Origin: DATKZH01 sp035528065
GTDB taxonomy: Bacteria > Planctomycetota > Planctomycetia > Pirellulales > Thermoguttaceae
Direction: 5' to 3'
Assembly: GCA_035528065.1 (NCBI GenBank)
Contig: DATKZH010000135.1
Coordinates: 1 to 32,803, forward strand
Length of the DNA: 32,803 nucleotides
Shown: one piece after another, positions 8,809-16,291 of the stretch
Numbering within the stretch: position 1 is the stretch's first letter
How the letters are laid out: the number at the start of each line of letters is the position of its first letter
Notes under the pieces: generated by a model
The model's input: only the letters and a program-made list of their open reading frames with translations
The model's database searches: none
Told to the model about the DNA's origin: nothing
Made by a program: the position numbers and the translations under genes

Positions 8809-9591
8809 GTGAGCATCATCACCCTCACCACCGACTTCGGCACCGGCAGCCCGTACGTGGCGGCCATCAAGGGGGTCATCCTTTCGATCAATCCGCAAGT
8901 GACCCTCGTCGACGTCACCCACGAGGTCCGCCCCCAGGACGTGCGGCACGGCGCCCTGATCCTGGACGACGTGGCGGACCGATTCCCCGCGGACGCAATT
9001 CACGTCGCCGTGGTCGACCCGGGCGTGGGCACCGACCGGAAGATTCTGGTTGCGGAGATCGGCGGCCGGCACTACGTGGCGCCGGACAACGGATTGCTCT
9101 CGCGCCTGGCACGCCGGACGCCGCCCTCCGACGTTCGTGAGCTGACCGAGCCGCGGTACTGGCTCGATTCGGTGTCGGCCACGTTCCACGGCCGCGACGT
9201 CATGGCCCCGGTGGCGGCCCATCTCAGCCTGGGGCTCGATCCCGAGAAGCTCGGCCCGCCGCTTGCGAAGCTCGTGATGCTCGACTGGCCGCAGCCGATC
9301 GTGTCGTCCGGCAGGATCGAGGGCGAGGTTCTCGACGTCGATTCGTTCGGCAACCTGATCACCAATATCGACGCGGAGTTGTTGGCCCCGTTGCCGGCGG
9401 GCCGTCCCGTGCGCGTCAGGCTCGGCGAGCACGAGGTCGAAGGGATCTCGTCCACCTACGGCGACGGGCCTGAGGGGGCCTTGATCGCCCTGGTCGGCTC
9501 CACCGGCCGCCTGGAGCTGGCCCTCGTCGCCGGCAGTGCGGCCGCGACGCTCGGGGCTCGAATCGGCGACCGCGTGATTGTCCGCTGGTAA
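8809..9591 (+). CDS. SAM hydroxide adenosyltransferase (DUF62)
   Basis: A 260-aa cytoplasmic enzyme that splits S-adenosylmethionine into adenosine and methionine using water or hydroxide; it is related to the fluorinase and chlorinase. Key features are the N-terminal TTDFGTGSPYV, the DVTHEV motif, and the characteristic Asp-Arg-His set: Asp70 and Arg77 (VVDPGVGTDRK) and His127 (ATFHGRD). These are the residues that mark hydroxide-adding rather than halide-adding members. The C-terminal beta-barrel region contains DSFGNLITNI. The start is a GTG at 8809, 45 bases after the gatB stop; no strong ribosome binding site is visible, so coupling to gatB is possible. The role is probably control of SAM or adenosine levels, but this is not settled for the family. 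Confidence 0.92.
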   Translation: MSIITLTTDFGTGSPYVAAIKGVILSINPQVTLVDVTHEVRPQDVRHGALILDDVADRFPADAIHVAVVDPGVGTDRKILVAEIGGRHYVAPDNGLLSRLARRTPPSDVRELTEPRYWLDSVSATFHGRDVMAPVAAHLSLGLDPEKLGPPLAKLVMLDWPQPIVSSGRIEGEVLDVDSFGNLITNIDAELLAPLPAGRPVRVRLGEHEVEGISSTYGDGPEGALIALVGSTGRLELALVAGSAAATLGARIGDRVIVRW

Positions 9592-9608
9592 CCGTTCACC
9601 GCATTCGA

Positions 9609-9740
9609 CGAAAGTAGCAGCCCACACGCCGTGTGCCGTCCGCCGACGGCATTTTCATGTCAGACCACCGAGGCGTCCGAACGACTCTGCGGCGTGCTGC
9701 TCGCGGCGCGGACGGCACACGGCGTGTGCCTGCTACTTCG
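9609..9740. repeat. Imperfect long inverted repeat (palindromic MITE-like)
   Basis: The left arm (about 9609-9643, containing CACACGCCGTGTGCCGTCCG) pairs with the right arm (about 9708-9740, containing CGGACGGCACACGGCGTGTG), leaving a loop of about 64 bases. Each arm has a smaller palindrome, CACACGCCGTGTG. The arms differ by only a few bases. It lies between the SAM hydroxide adenosyltransferase and HzsA-related genes. Repeats with this TAGCAG-CACACG core are typical of planctomycete intergenic DNA, from general knowledge. Confidence 0.7.
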
Positions 9741-9787
9741 CCGGCCGGGCGCGAGCGTTTCTCTCCGCAGTCCGCCGTGGTTTGCGA

Positions 9788-9793
9788 TATAAT
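9788..9793 (+). promoter_or_regulatory. Possible -10 box of the HzsA-related gene
   Basis: A perfect TATAAT (9788-9793) lies 58 bases before the ATG at 9852, in the context TTTGCGATATAATGG. No good -35 hexamer is seen at the expected distance. The position fits a promoter for the downstream gene, with a leader of about 50 bases. Confidence 0.4.
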
Positions 9794-9851
9794 GGAGCCC
9801 GCTTCCGGGGCCCTGTGGTTGGACTTCGAATCGAACGGATGGTGAGCAGTC

Positions 9852-12410
9852 ATGCAGAGAACACGCAGTTCGGCGCCCTATCGGTGGTTGCTTCTGAGAC
9901 TCTTTCCGGGGGCCGCTGCCGCCTTGCTCGTCGGGATAGGGGACGAGCTGCTCGCGGACGAGCTGCCCGACGCGGGGCCGTTGCGCGCGGCGATCGTCGA
10001 TCTTGCGGAGACGTTCGGCGATCGCTATCCCCACGGGCGTGAGTACGTGGCTCGCCTGGATGGCCTGGAACGTCGAGCCGAGCAGGCCGTCGGGCAGGAC
10101 GCTGCGCAAATCCGCGGCGAGCTGGACGCGCTGCGAAGAGAGGCCCTCGTCGCCAACCCGTTGGTGAGCGGGCAGCCGATCCTGTTCGTCGTCCGCGAGC
10201 AGTACAAGAGCGACCACCACAACACGGCCACGATGTTTCAGACCGGCGAGATCAACACGGCCAGCTTCCAGGGCGGCGCACGCGTCAAGACCGTCGACCT
10301 CGCCCACGGCGGTAAAGTCACCACGCTTCTCGAATTGCCCGAGGGCGTCGCCCGCGACCCCGACGTGAGCTTCGACGGCGCCAAAATCCTCGCGAGCATC
10401 CGCCACAACCGGAACGACGACTATCACGTGTACGAGATCGGCGCCGACGGCACGGGCCTCCGCCAGTTGACCTTCGGCTCGGGTATCTCCGACGTCGACC
10501 CGATCTGGCTCCCCGACGGGCGGATCATGTTCACCTCCACCCGAGAGCCGAAATTCTGCATGTGCAACCGGCACATCATGGGCAACCTGTTCGTGATGAA
10601 CGCCGACGGGTCGAACGTCGAGCAGGTCGGGCACAGCACGCTCCACGAGGGCCACGCGTCGCTGGCGCCCGACGGGCGCGTGCTCTACGACCGCTGGGAG
10701 TACGTCGACCGCAACTTCGGCGACGCCCAGGGCGTGTGGAGCGTCAACCCCGACGGCACCAACCACGCCGTCTACTGGGGCAACAACACGAACTCGCCCG
10801 GCGCGGTCCTCGACACCCGAATCATCCCCGGCACGGAGCGGGCCATCTGCACGTTCTCCTCCTGCCACGATCGCCCCTGGGGCGCGATCGCCATCCTCGA
10901 CCGGCGCCGGGGGATCGACCTGAAGCCGCCGGTGGTCCGCACGTGGCCGGCGGACGCCGTCGACCTGATCGGCGTCGGCAACTACGACACGTACAAGAAG
11001 GTCAACCCGAAGTACGAAGACCCCTACCCGCTCTCAGACAAGTACTTCCTCTGCTCGGGCATGACGGGGCAGGGCGAGCAGATGGGCATCTGGCTGTTGG
11101 ACGTGTTCGGCAACGTGCTCCTCGTCCACGCCGAGCCGCCCGGCTGCTTCGACCCGATGCCCCTGGCCCCGCGACCCAAGCCGCCGGTCGTCCCGCCGCG
11201 AATCGATCTGGCCCGGGGCGACGGCTCATTCTACATCTCCGACCTCTACGTGGGCACCGGCATGGAGAAGATCGAGCGGGGCACGGTCAAGTACCTGCGC
11301 GTGGTCGAGTCGCCGGAGAAGCGGACCTGGACCCGCCTTGCCTGGGACGGCGGGACCGGCCAGCAGGCCCCCGGCATGGCCTGGAACGACTTCAACAACA
11401 AGCGGATCCTGGGCACGGTGCCGGTCGAGCCCGACGGCAGCGCCTACTTCGCCGTGCCGGCCGACACGTTCGTCTACTTCCAGCTCCTCGACGAGCGAGG
11501 CATGATGATCCAGTCGATGCGGAGCGGCACGATCGTCCGGCCCGGCGAGACGACCGGGTGCGTCGGCTGCCATGAGCCCCGGCGGGGGACCGTGCCCGTG
11601 AGCGGTCGGCGATTGGCGATGCTTCGCCCGCCCGAGAAGCTGAAGCCCTGGTACGGCCCGCCGCGGGAGTTCAACTACGTGGCCGAAGTGCAGCCGGTTT
11701 TTGACAAGCACTGCGTCGAGTGCCACGACTACGGCAAGGAGGGAGGTGAGAAGCTCAACCTGGCCGGCGATTTGGGGCTGGTGTTCAACACCTCGTACAT
11801 CGAGCTGCGATCGAAGGGCTACGTCCACGTGCCCGGCGCCGGGCCGTATCAAGTGCTCCCGCCAAAGAGCTGGGGCTCGCACGCCAGCCCGCTCGCCAAG
11901 GTCCTGTTCGAAGGGCACGAAGACGCCGAAATCAACGAGAAGGTCAAGCTCGACCCGGAAAGCTTCGACCGGATCGTCACCTGGATCGACGTCAACGCGC
12001 CGTATTACCCCGACTACGCCAGCGCTTATCGCGACAACCTCTACGGCCGCTCGCCGCTCGATCCCCGGCAGCTCGGGCGGTTGAGCGAGCTGGTGGGTAT
12101 GGACCTGAACGATCGGAAGCACAACGGGCAGGTCAACTTCACCCGGCCGGAGTGGAGCCCGTGCCTGGCGAAACTCGCCGACAAGAGCGATCCCAAATAC
12201 CAGGAGGCCGCCCAGATCATCCGGTCCGGCGGCCGGATGCTCGCCCAGCGCGCGCGGGCCGACATGCCCGACTTCCGGCTCACGGGCCCGATCGAGATCG
12301 CCCAGGAGGCCAAGTACCGGGCGCGGCAGGAGACCGAAGCGGCCATGCGGGAGTCGATCCTCAAGGGCGAGAAGCGATACGAGGCGCCGCCGGCAGGGGG
12401 TGGCCGGTAA
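9852..12410 (+). CDS. HzsA-related secreted protein with two CxxCH motifs
   Basis: An 852-aa exported protein. The N-terminus (residues 1-35) is a signal peptide with a Leu/Ala-rich core. Residues of about 100-450 look like a beta-propeller with PD40/WD40-like repeats: DPDVSFDGAKILASIR, DVDPIWLPDGRIMFTS, HEGHASLAPDGRVLYD. Next is the HZS-alpha-like middle region (KRILGTVPVEPDGSAYFAVPAD), then two haem-c sites, CVGCH at residue 570 and CVECH at residue 621. Hydrazine synthase alpha subunit is the named relative, but such HzsA-related proteins are widespread in non-anammox planctomycetes, and nothing here indicates anammox. The substrate is unknown; a redox or binding role outside the cytoplasm is inferred. 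It is followed by a carboxypeptidase-like gene. A decayed relative lies at 18083-18545. Confidence 0.82.
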   Translation: MQRTRSSAPYRWLLLRLFPGAAAALLVGIGDELLADELPDAGPLRAAIVDLAETFGDRYPHGREYVARLDGLERRAEQAVGQDAAQIRGELDALRREALVANPLVSGQPILFVVREQYKSDHHNTATMFQTGEINTASFQGGARVKTVDLAHGGKVTTLLELPEGVARDPDVSFDGAKILASIRHNRNDDYHVYEIGADGTGLRQLTFGSGISDVDPIWLPDGRIMFTSTREPKFCMCNRHIMGNLFVMNADGSNVEQVGHSTLHEGHASLAPDGRVLYDRWEYVDRNFGDAQGVWSVNPDGTNHAVYWGNNTNSPGAVLDTRIIPGTERAICTFSSCHDRPWGAIAILDRRRGIDLKPPVVRTWPADAVDLIGVGNYDTYKKVNPKYEDPYPLSDKYFLCSGMTGQGEQMGIWLLDVFGNVLLVHAEPPGCFDPMPLAPRPKPPVVPPRIDLARGDGSFYISDLYVGTGMEKIERGTVKYLRVVESPEKRTWTRLAWDGGTGQQAPGMAWNDFNNKRILGTVPVEPDGSAYFAVPADTFVYFQLLDERGMMIQSMRSGTIVRPGETTGCVGCHEPRRGTVPVSGRRLAMLRPPEKLKPWYGPPREFNYVAEVQPVFDKHCVECHDYGKEGGEKLNLAGDLGLVFNTSYIELRSKGYVHVPGAGPYQVLPPKSWGSHASPLAKVLFEGHEDAEINEKVKLDPESFDRIVTWIDVNAPYYPDYASAYRDNLYGRSPLDPRQLGRLSELVGMDLNDRKHNGQVNFTRPEWSPCLAKLADKSDPKYQEAAQIIRSGGRMLAQRARADMPDFRLTGPIEIAQEAKYRARQETEAAMRESILKGEKRYEAPPAGGGR

Positions 12411-12425
12411 TGGCGACCCGCGCAA

Positions 12426-12516
12426 CATCAAGCCGCGACCGCCGGTCGCGCCCGACAAACCGTTCCCGTTCCCCCAACCGTCCCAACCGCCCGCGACCAG
12501 CGGTCGCGGCTTGATG
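12426..12516. repeat. Short inverted repeat between HzsA-related and M14 genes
   Basis: Bases 12426-12450 pair with 12492-12516: 25-bp arms with one mismatch, separated by 41 bases. Each arm is also a near-palindrome (CCGCGACCGCCGGTCGCGG). It occupies most of the 117-base gap, so it may act as an RNA stem between two co-transcribed genes. The sequence differs from the repeat at 9609-9740. Confidence 0.65.
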
Positions 12517-12527
12517 AGGGTCACGAT

Positions 12528-13793
12528 ATGCCAAGCAACAAGTTCCGGCGCCGCGCGTTTCTCGCAGTAGGGACCGCATTGGCCGCCTTCGGTGCGTTCG
12601 GCCCATCCGCCGCCCCCTTCGCCCGGGCGGGCCAACGTGGCACGTCGCAGCCCGACGCGCCGGTGATCGACGGCGACTTCGCCGGCGGAAACATCGTGCT
12701 GGAGCGGATCGAGGGAGATCACGTCTACCTGCACCAGGACCAGCGCGACACGCCCGGCTTCTGGTTCTACTGGTGCTTTCGCGTCCGGGGGGCCGCGGGC
12801 CGCACGCTCACGTTCCACTTCACCGGGGGGAACGTCCTCGGCGTGCGGGGGCCCGCGGTGAGCACCGATGGCGGGAAGGCCTGGGACTGGCTGGGAGCGG
12901 AGAGCATGCAAGGGGCGTCGTTCACCTATAAGTCCCCCGACGGCGCGGACGAAGCCCGCTTCTGCCTGGCCGTGCCGTACCAGGAGGCGAACCTCCGCGA
13001 GTTCCTCGACCGGCACAAGGACGATCCACACCTCAAGGTCGAACACCACTCGACCACGAAGAAGGGGCGCAAGACCGAACGGCTACGGCTCGGTAAGCTC
13101 GACGGCGAGCCGGAGCACCGCGTGCTCTTGACCGCCCGGCACCACTGCTGCGAGATGATGGCCGGCTGGGCGCTGGAGGGCCTGATGGACGCGGTGCTGG
13201 CCGACGCGCCCGACGGACGCTGGCTCCGAGAACACGTCGAGTTCCTCGTGATCCCGTTCATGGACAAGGACGGCGTCGAGGACGGCGACCAGGGCAAAAA
13301 CCGCAAGCCGCACGATCACAACCGCGACTACCTGGGTGAGAGCATTTACCCGTCGGTCGCCGCGCTCAAGGAGTTCGCCCCCCAATGGTCCCAGGGCCAG
13401 CTCCGCCTGGCCATCGACGTGCACTGTCCCTCCATCCGCGGCGGCGGGGACGGGCCCAGCAGCAACGAGCGGGTCTTCTTCGTGGGAAATCCGTCCCCCG
13501 AGACGTGGGAGCGGCAGCAGCAGTTCTGCCGGGTTCTCCAACAGGTCCAAACCGGGCCGCTCGTCTACGACCCCAAGCACAACCTCCCTTGGGGCCAACA
13601 GTGGAACACGCTCAAGGAGCCCAAGAGCTGCTCCCGCTGGACCGCCTCGCTCCCCGGCGTCCTCATCGGCACCACGATCGAAATCCCCTACGCCAACGTG
13701 GCCGGCACCCCGGTCACCGCCGAAACCGCCCGAGCCCTGGGCCGCGATCTGGCGCGGGCGATCCGGGGGTATCTGGAGAGGAACCCACGGTAG
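12528..13793 (+). CDS. Tat-exported M14-family zinc carboxypeptidase-like protein
   Basis: A 421-aa protein. The N-terminus carries a twin-arginine-type signal (KFRRRAFLAVGTALAA), so it is probably exported folded. Zinc and catalytic residues of the M14 fold can be placed: the HxxE motif as His206-Glu209 (RHHCCE), substrate-binding Asn265-Arg266 (HDHNRDY), third zinc ligand His299 (AIDVHCP), and catalytic Glu385 (TTIEIPYAN). An N-terminal beta domain (about residues 45-170) precedes the catalytic domain, as in AGBL-like cytosolic carboxypeptidases. Substrates may be peptides or peptidoglycan side chains; none is shown. It lies 117 bases after the HzsA-related gene, with a palindromic repeat in between, and probably shares its transcript. 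Confidence 0.8.
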   Translation: MPSNKFRRRAFLAVGTALAAFGAFGPSAAPFARAGQRGTSQPDAPVIDGDFAGGNIVLERIEGDHVYLHQDQRDTPGFWFYWCFRVRGAAGRTLTFHFTGGNVLGVRGPAVSTDGGKAWDWLGAESMQGASFTYKSPDGADEARFCLAVPYQEANLREFLDRHKDDPHLKVEHHSTTKKGRKTERLRLGKLDGEPEHRVLLTARHHCCEMMAGWALEGLMDAVLADAPDGRWLREHVEFLVIPFMDKDGVEDGDQGKNRKPHDHNRDYLGESIYPSVAALKEFAPQWSQGQLRLAIDVHCPSIRGGGDGPSSNERVFFVGNPSPETWERQQQFCRVLQQVQTGPLVYDPKHNLPWGQQWNTLKEPKSCSRWTASLPGVLIGTTIEIPYANVAGTPVTAETARALGRDLARAIRGYLERNPR

Positions 13794-13826
13794 TACCCGG
13801 GAAGCTGTAGCGGTAGTGCCGGGCGT

Positions 13827-14132
13827 TCAGCGTCCTTCGAGCGTAGGGGGCAGCTTCCTTGCGGCGTGAACGACGGCAACCACGAGAACGCGATCGTGCT
13901 GCAAGTCTTCCCGATAGACGAGCCGATACGCGCCCACGACGATTTGGCGGTAAACGTGCTCGGGAAACTCAGGCAGGACTTCGCCAAGTTGAGGGAACTG
14001 GGTCAAACGGGTGGCGGTGTCCGTGATCCGTTCCACCGTCAACTGAGCATAGCGTGGCGAGTCGCGTGCGATGAACTCGAAGACTTCCCGGAGATCCGTA
14101 GTGGCGGGCGCGGCCCACTCTACTCGAACCAT
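13827..14132 (-). CDS. ParE/RelE-superfamily toxin
   Basis: A 101-aa protein with the RelE/ParE pattern: VRVEWAAPATTDLREVFEFIARDSPRYA (helical hairpin with the A..DL..I..YI-type spacing), then RLTQFPQLGEVLPEFP, YRQIVVGAYRLVYRE (the conserved R-x-x-x-x-x-Y-R-x-x-Y core) and VLVVAVVHAARK. Members either block gyrase (ParE) or cleave mRNA on the ribosome (RelE); the VHAAR end is more ParE-like but this is a guess. It starts at 14132 and overlaps the end of the antitoxin gene by 13 bases. It converges with the carboxypeptidase gene. Confidence 0.85.
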   Translation of the reverse strand: MVRVEWAAPATTDLREVFEFIARDSPRYAQLTVERITDTATRLTQFPQLGEVLPEFPEHVYRQIVVGAYRLVYREDLQHDRVLVVAVVHAARKLPPTLEGR

Positions 14133-14299
14133 TTTCGGCTCCGCGCTACGACTTCCTCGTGGCTCACAACGTCACCCCGCGCAATCGCCTCTTCAGCACG
14201 CTCGATCTTTGCGCGAAGATACAGTTCGTCGATGAGCCTCTCCGGCTCGAAGTCCTCGGGGAGTCGTTCCAGCATCGCCAACAGTTCGTGTTTCTTCAT
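14120..14299 (-). CDS. Antitoxin of the ParE-type pair
   Basis: A 59-aa protein beginning MKKHELLAMLERLPEDFEPERLIDELYLRAKIERAEEAIARGDVV. The C-terminal half (GDVVSHEEVVARSRKW) is a small amphipathic region typical of antitoxins that sit with ParE-type toxins. The ATG at 14299 has a GGAG ribosome binding site eight bases upstream; the frame is open to 14365 but that stretch is Pro/Gly-rich without pattern. It lies upstream of and overlaps the toxin, as expected for a type II pair. Confidence 0.78.
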   Translation of the reverse strand: MKKHELLAMLERLPEDFEPERLIDELYLRAKIERAEEAIARGDVVSHEEVVARSRKWFE

Positions 14300-14365
14300 C
14301 GCAATAGCTCCACGACCCTCGCCTCGATCAGCCCCCATTATAAAGGGGGGCCAGACGACCGGCAA

Positions 14366-14783
14366 CTCAGGCTACCTCCACGCGACATAGGAAACGCGCC
14401 TCGCTTCCGCGCCGTCTCCCCTGCGAGGTTGACGAGTCCGCCCCAAACTTCAGGCTTCGTGTTGCGCAACGACGACCCGGCCGCTCAGCCGGGGGGTCGC
14501 CAACAGCGTTGGCATGGGGATCGGGTCTCGCCGGCTGGCGGCGCAAGCTCTTGTACCGGCGGCCAGCCTTCACTAGAGGAGGGCCCATGCACCCGTCATT
14601 CGGGGGAGGGCCAAGAACGGAACTGGATTCCCGACGATCTCTCCGTTACGGTGTGGGAAGAGGCGTGATCTTGTGGGCGTCCTTGCGAGTGAACTTGGTT
14701 GCGAAAGGTGACGGCGCGAGCCTGACACGTTCAACGTAGATACGCGGGTATCGACCGGAGCCTGATCGAAGACAGGCATCCGA
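14366..14783. other. Gene-poor stretch before an intrinsic terminator
   Basis: A 418-base stretch with no gene I can support. It holds small palindromes, for example GACCCGG..CCGGGGGGTC around 14477-14506 and GGCTGGC/GCCAGCC around 14529-14570, of the kind seen in planctomycete repeats. It ends at a strong plus-strand terminator, so a short transcript or leader RNA could run through it; this is inference only. Confidence 0.4.
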
Positions 14784-14826
14784 AGGGCCCGCCACGGGAG
14801 ATTGTCCCGGTGGCGGGCCCTTTTTC
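14784..14826 (+). terminator. Strong Rho-independent terminator
   Basis: AGGGCCCGCCACGGGA (14784-14799) pairs with TCCCGGTGGCGGGCCCT (14805-14821), with one bulged G and a five-base loop, followed immediately by TTTTTC. It faces the plus strand and sits 111 bases before the methyltransferase start, with no plus-strand gene immediately upstream. Confidence 0.85.
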
Positions 14827-14936
14827 ATTGCACGCGCGGGAGCGTGCAGGATCGCGCCCCGGGGCGCCCGGGCAGGACGCCGGCGTGGGGGGGACACCCG
14901 ACACAACGTCACGCGACTTGGGCCAAGGAGAGCCGG

Positions 14937-15614
14937 ATGGCCGTCCTTCTCTCGCAGGAAATCGACCGAAGGGAGCAATTCGCCGAGCTCTGCAACCGCC
15001 GGAGGCTGCTCAAGCACGCCGTGGAAATCGGAACGGAGAAAGCCGGATTCGCGACCGGGTTCTTGGAGACCTGGAAGGGCGATCGGCTTCTCTGCATCGA
15101 CCCCTGGCGGAACGAGCTTCCCGGCTACGAGGAGATGCACTGGGATCGCTCGCCCGACTTCCACGTCGCCATGCAGGCCCTGGCTCGGCACAACAACCGG
15201 GTGCAGGTGTTCCGCGGCACGTCCGAAGAGGCCGTCCGGAACAAGATCATTCGCTGGCCCATCGATTTCCTCTATATCGACGCGAATCACCAGTACGAGC
15301 ACGTGCGTCGGGACATCGAGTGGTTTTGGCCCCATATTGCGAAGAACGGCGTCCTGGCCGGCCACGACTACGATCTTACCCTGGAAGGAGTGGTTCGCGC
15401 GGTCAACGAGTTTGCCGAGAGGTTGGCGGTGAACGTCTATCTCACCCACGAACCGCGATTCACGAGCTGGTACGTCTCGAAGGCCGAAGCCCTGTGGGAA
15501 GCGCACCGAAGGAAGCTGCATGAAGCTGTCGATTCTCATGCCGGCCCTCACAAGCCGTCGACGGATGCGACGGCACCTCGAGGCGTCGCTCCTTGCCCAG
15601 TCGCGCGAGTTTGA
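14937..15614 (+). CDS. Class I SAM-dependent methyltransferase
   Basis: A 225-aa protein of the Methyltransf_24-like type. Motif I is KHAVEIGTEKAGFATGFLE (Glu30, Gly32), motif II is LLCIDPW (Asp55), and motif IV is IDFLYIDANHQYEHV (Asp115, His118). These are the SAM-binding and acceptor positions in O-methyltransferases that act on sugars or hydroxylated metabolites. The ATG at 14937 has AAGGAG seven bases upstream. The C-terminal 30 or so residues read as low-complexity and overlap the next gene by 95 bases, so the true functional end may be near residue 195. It is the first gene of the 14937-17919 cassette and probably acts on the same molecule as the two glycosyltransferases. Confidence 0.75.
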   Translation: MAVLLSQEIDRREQFAELCNRRRLLKHAVEIGTEKAGFATGFLETWKGDRLLCIDPWRNELPGYEEMHWDRSPDFHVAMQALARHNNRVQVFRGTSEEAVRNKIIRWPIDFLYIDANHQYEHVRRDIEWFWPHIAKNGVLAGHDYDLTLEGVVRAVNEFAERLAVNVYLTHEPRFTSWYVSKAEALWEAHRRKLHEAVDSHAGPHKPSTDATAPRGVAPCPVARV

Positions 15615-16290
15615 CGACGTGGAGGTGCTCGTCGATGAGGACGACGGCCGGGCCCCCTCCGGCGAGAAACGAAACCGGCTCGTCCGGGGCTCGCAAGGGG
15701 AGTACTTTGCTTTCGTCGATGACGACGATCTGGTGGACCGCGGATACGTCCGACACTTGCGAGCCGGCTGCCGGGCGGGCGCTGACGTGGTGAGCTTCTG
15801 GGTTCGTCGGACCGACCCGGCAAGGCCGACGCGAATCCACGCTTTCTCGATTCGCTACCGGGACAGGCAGCAGCTCGCCGACGGCAAGCTCGGGATGATG
15901 GCCAACCATCTCTGTGCCTGGCGCCGGGAAGTGGGAACCGCGGTCTCGTTTCCGCCCAACTTGGGCTACAACGACGACGTGTTCTGGTACAAGCCGCTCT
16001 TGGCCAGCGGGCTGGTAGGAAGCGAAGAGCACGTCGCGCGCGTCCTCTACACCTATCGATTCAATCCGGTCCGCACCGTGAACGACCGACGTCGAGCGAA
16101 GATGGCGACCTACCGGTGGGCCGGACAGGGCATCGAGTGCTTCCGGCGCGACGCCGAGATTCTGATCGCCGCCGAAAGCGTCGATCGCATCGGCGGCCGG
16201 GCGGTCATCCCGGTTTGCGATCGGCTCGGGCGCGTTCAGCACGTCCAACGATCCGAGCTGAAACGTTACTACGTGTGTAAGGCGGTCTGA
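15520..16290 (+). CDS. Family 2-like GT-A glycosyltransferase
   Basis: A 256-aa enzyme. It opens with MKLSILMPALTSR, the usual first strand of GT2 enzymes, then SGEKRNRLVRGSQGEYFAFVDDDD (nucleotide-binding region with the acidic DXD-type site at residues 67-70), and later LGYNDDVFWY (residues 148-156), which resembles the acidic acceptor-side motif. It should transfer a sugar from a nucleotide-sugar. No membrane segment is seen. The ATG at 15520 has GAAGGAAG upstream and overlaps the methyltransferase reading frame by 95 bases. The stop is followed after one base by the radical SAM gene, indicating an operon. Confidence 0.78.
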   Translation: MKLSILMPALTSRRRMRRHLEASLLAQSREFDDVEVLVDEDDGRAPSGEKRNRLVRGSQGEYFAFVDDDDLVDRGYVRHLRAGCRAGADVVSFWVRRTDPARPTRIHAFSIRYRDRQQLADGKLGMMANHLCAWRREVGTAVSFPPNLGYNDDVFWYKPLLASGLVGSEEHVARVLYTYRFNPVRTVNDRRRAKMATYRWAGQGIECFRRDAEILIAAESVDRIGGRAVIPVCDRLGRVQHVQRSELKRYYVCKAV

Positions 16291-16291
16291 G

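Noticed and set aside
9660..10868. Long minus-strand open frame opposite the HzsA-related gene
   Set aside because: No conserved motif; the amino-acid bias is that of a GC-rich antisense frame, and it runs through the palindromic repeat.
9852..12410. True hydrazine synthase alpha subunit and an anammox organism
   Set aside because: The relationship is at domain level; no other hydrazine-cycle genes are seen, and HzsA-related proteins occur in many other planctomycetes.
11226..13049. 607-aa minus-strand open frame across the HzsA-related and carboxypeptidase genes
   Set aside because: It crosses two well-supported plus-strand genes and has no recognisable domain.
14366..14830. Riboswitch in the gene-poor stretch before the terminator
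   Set aside because: A terminator hairpin is clear, but I could not match the upstream bases to any riboswitch core I know, so only a terminator is claimed.
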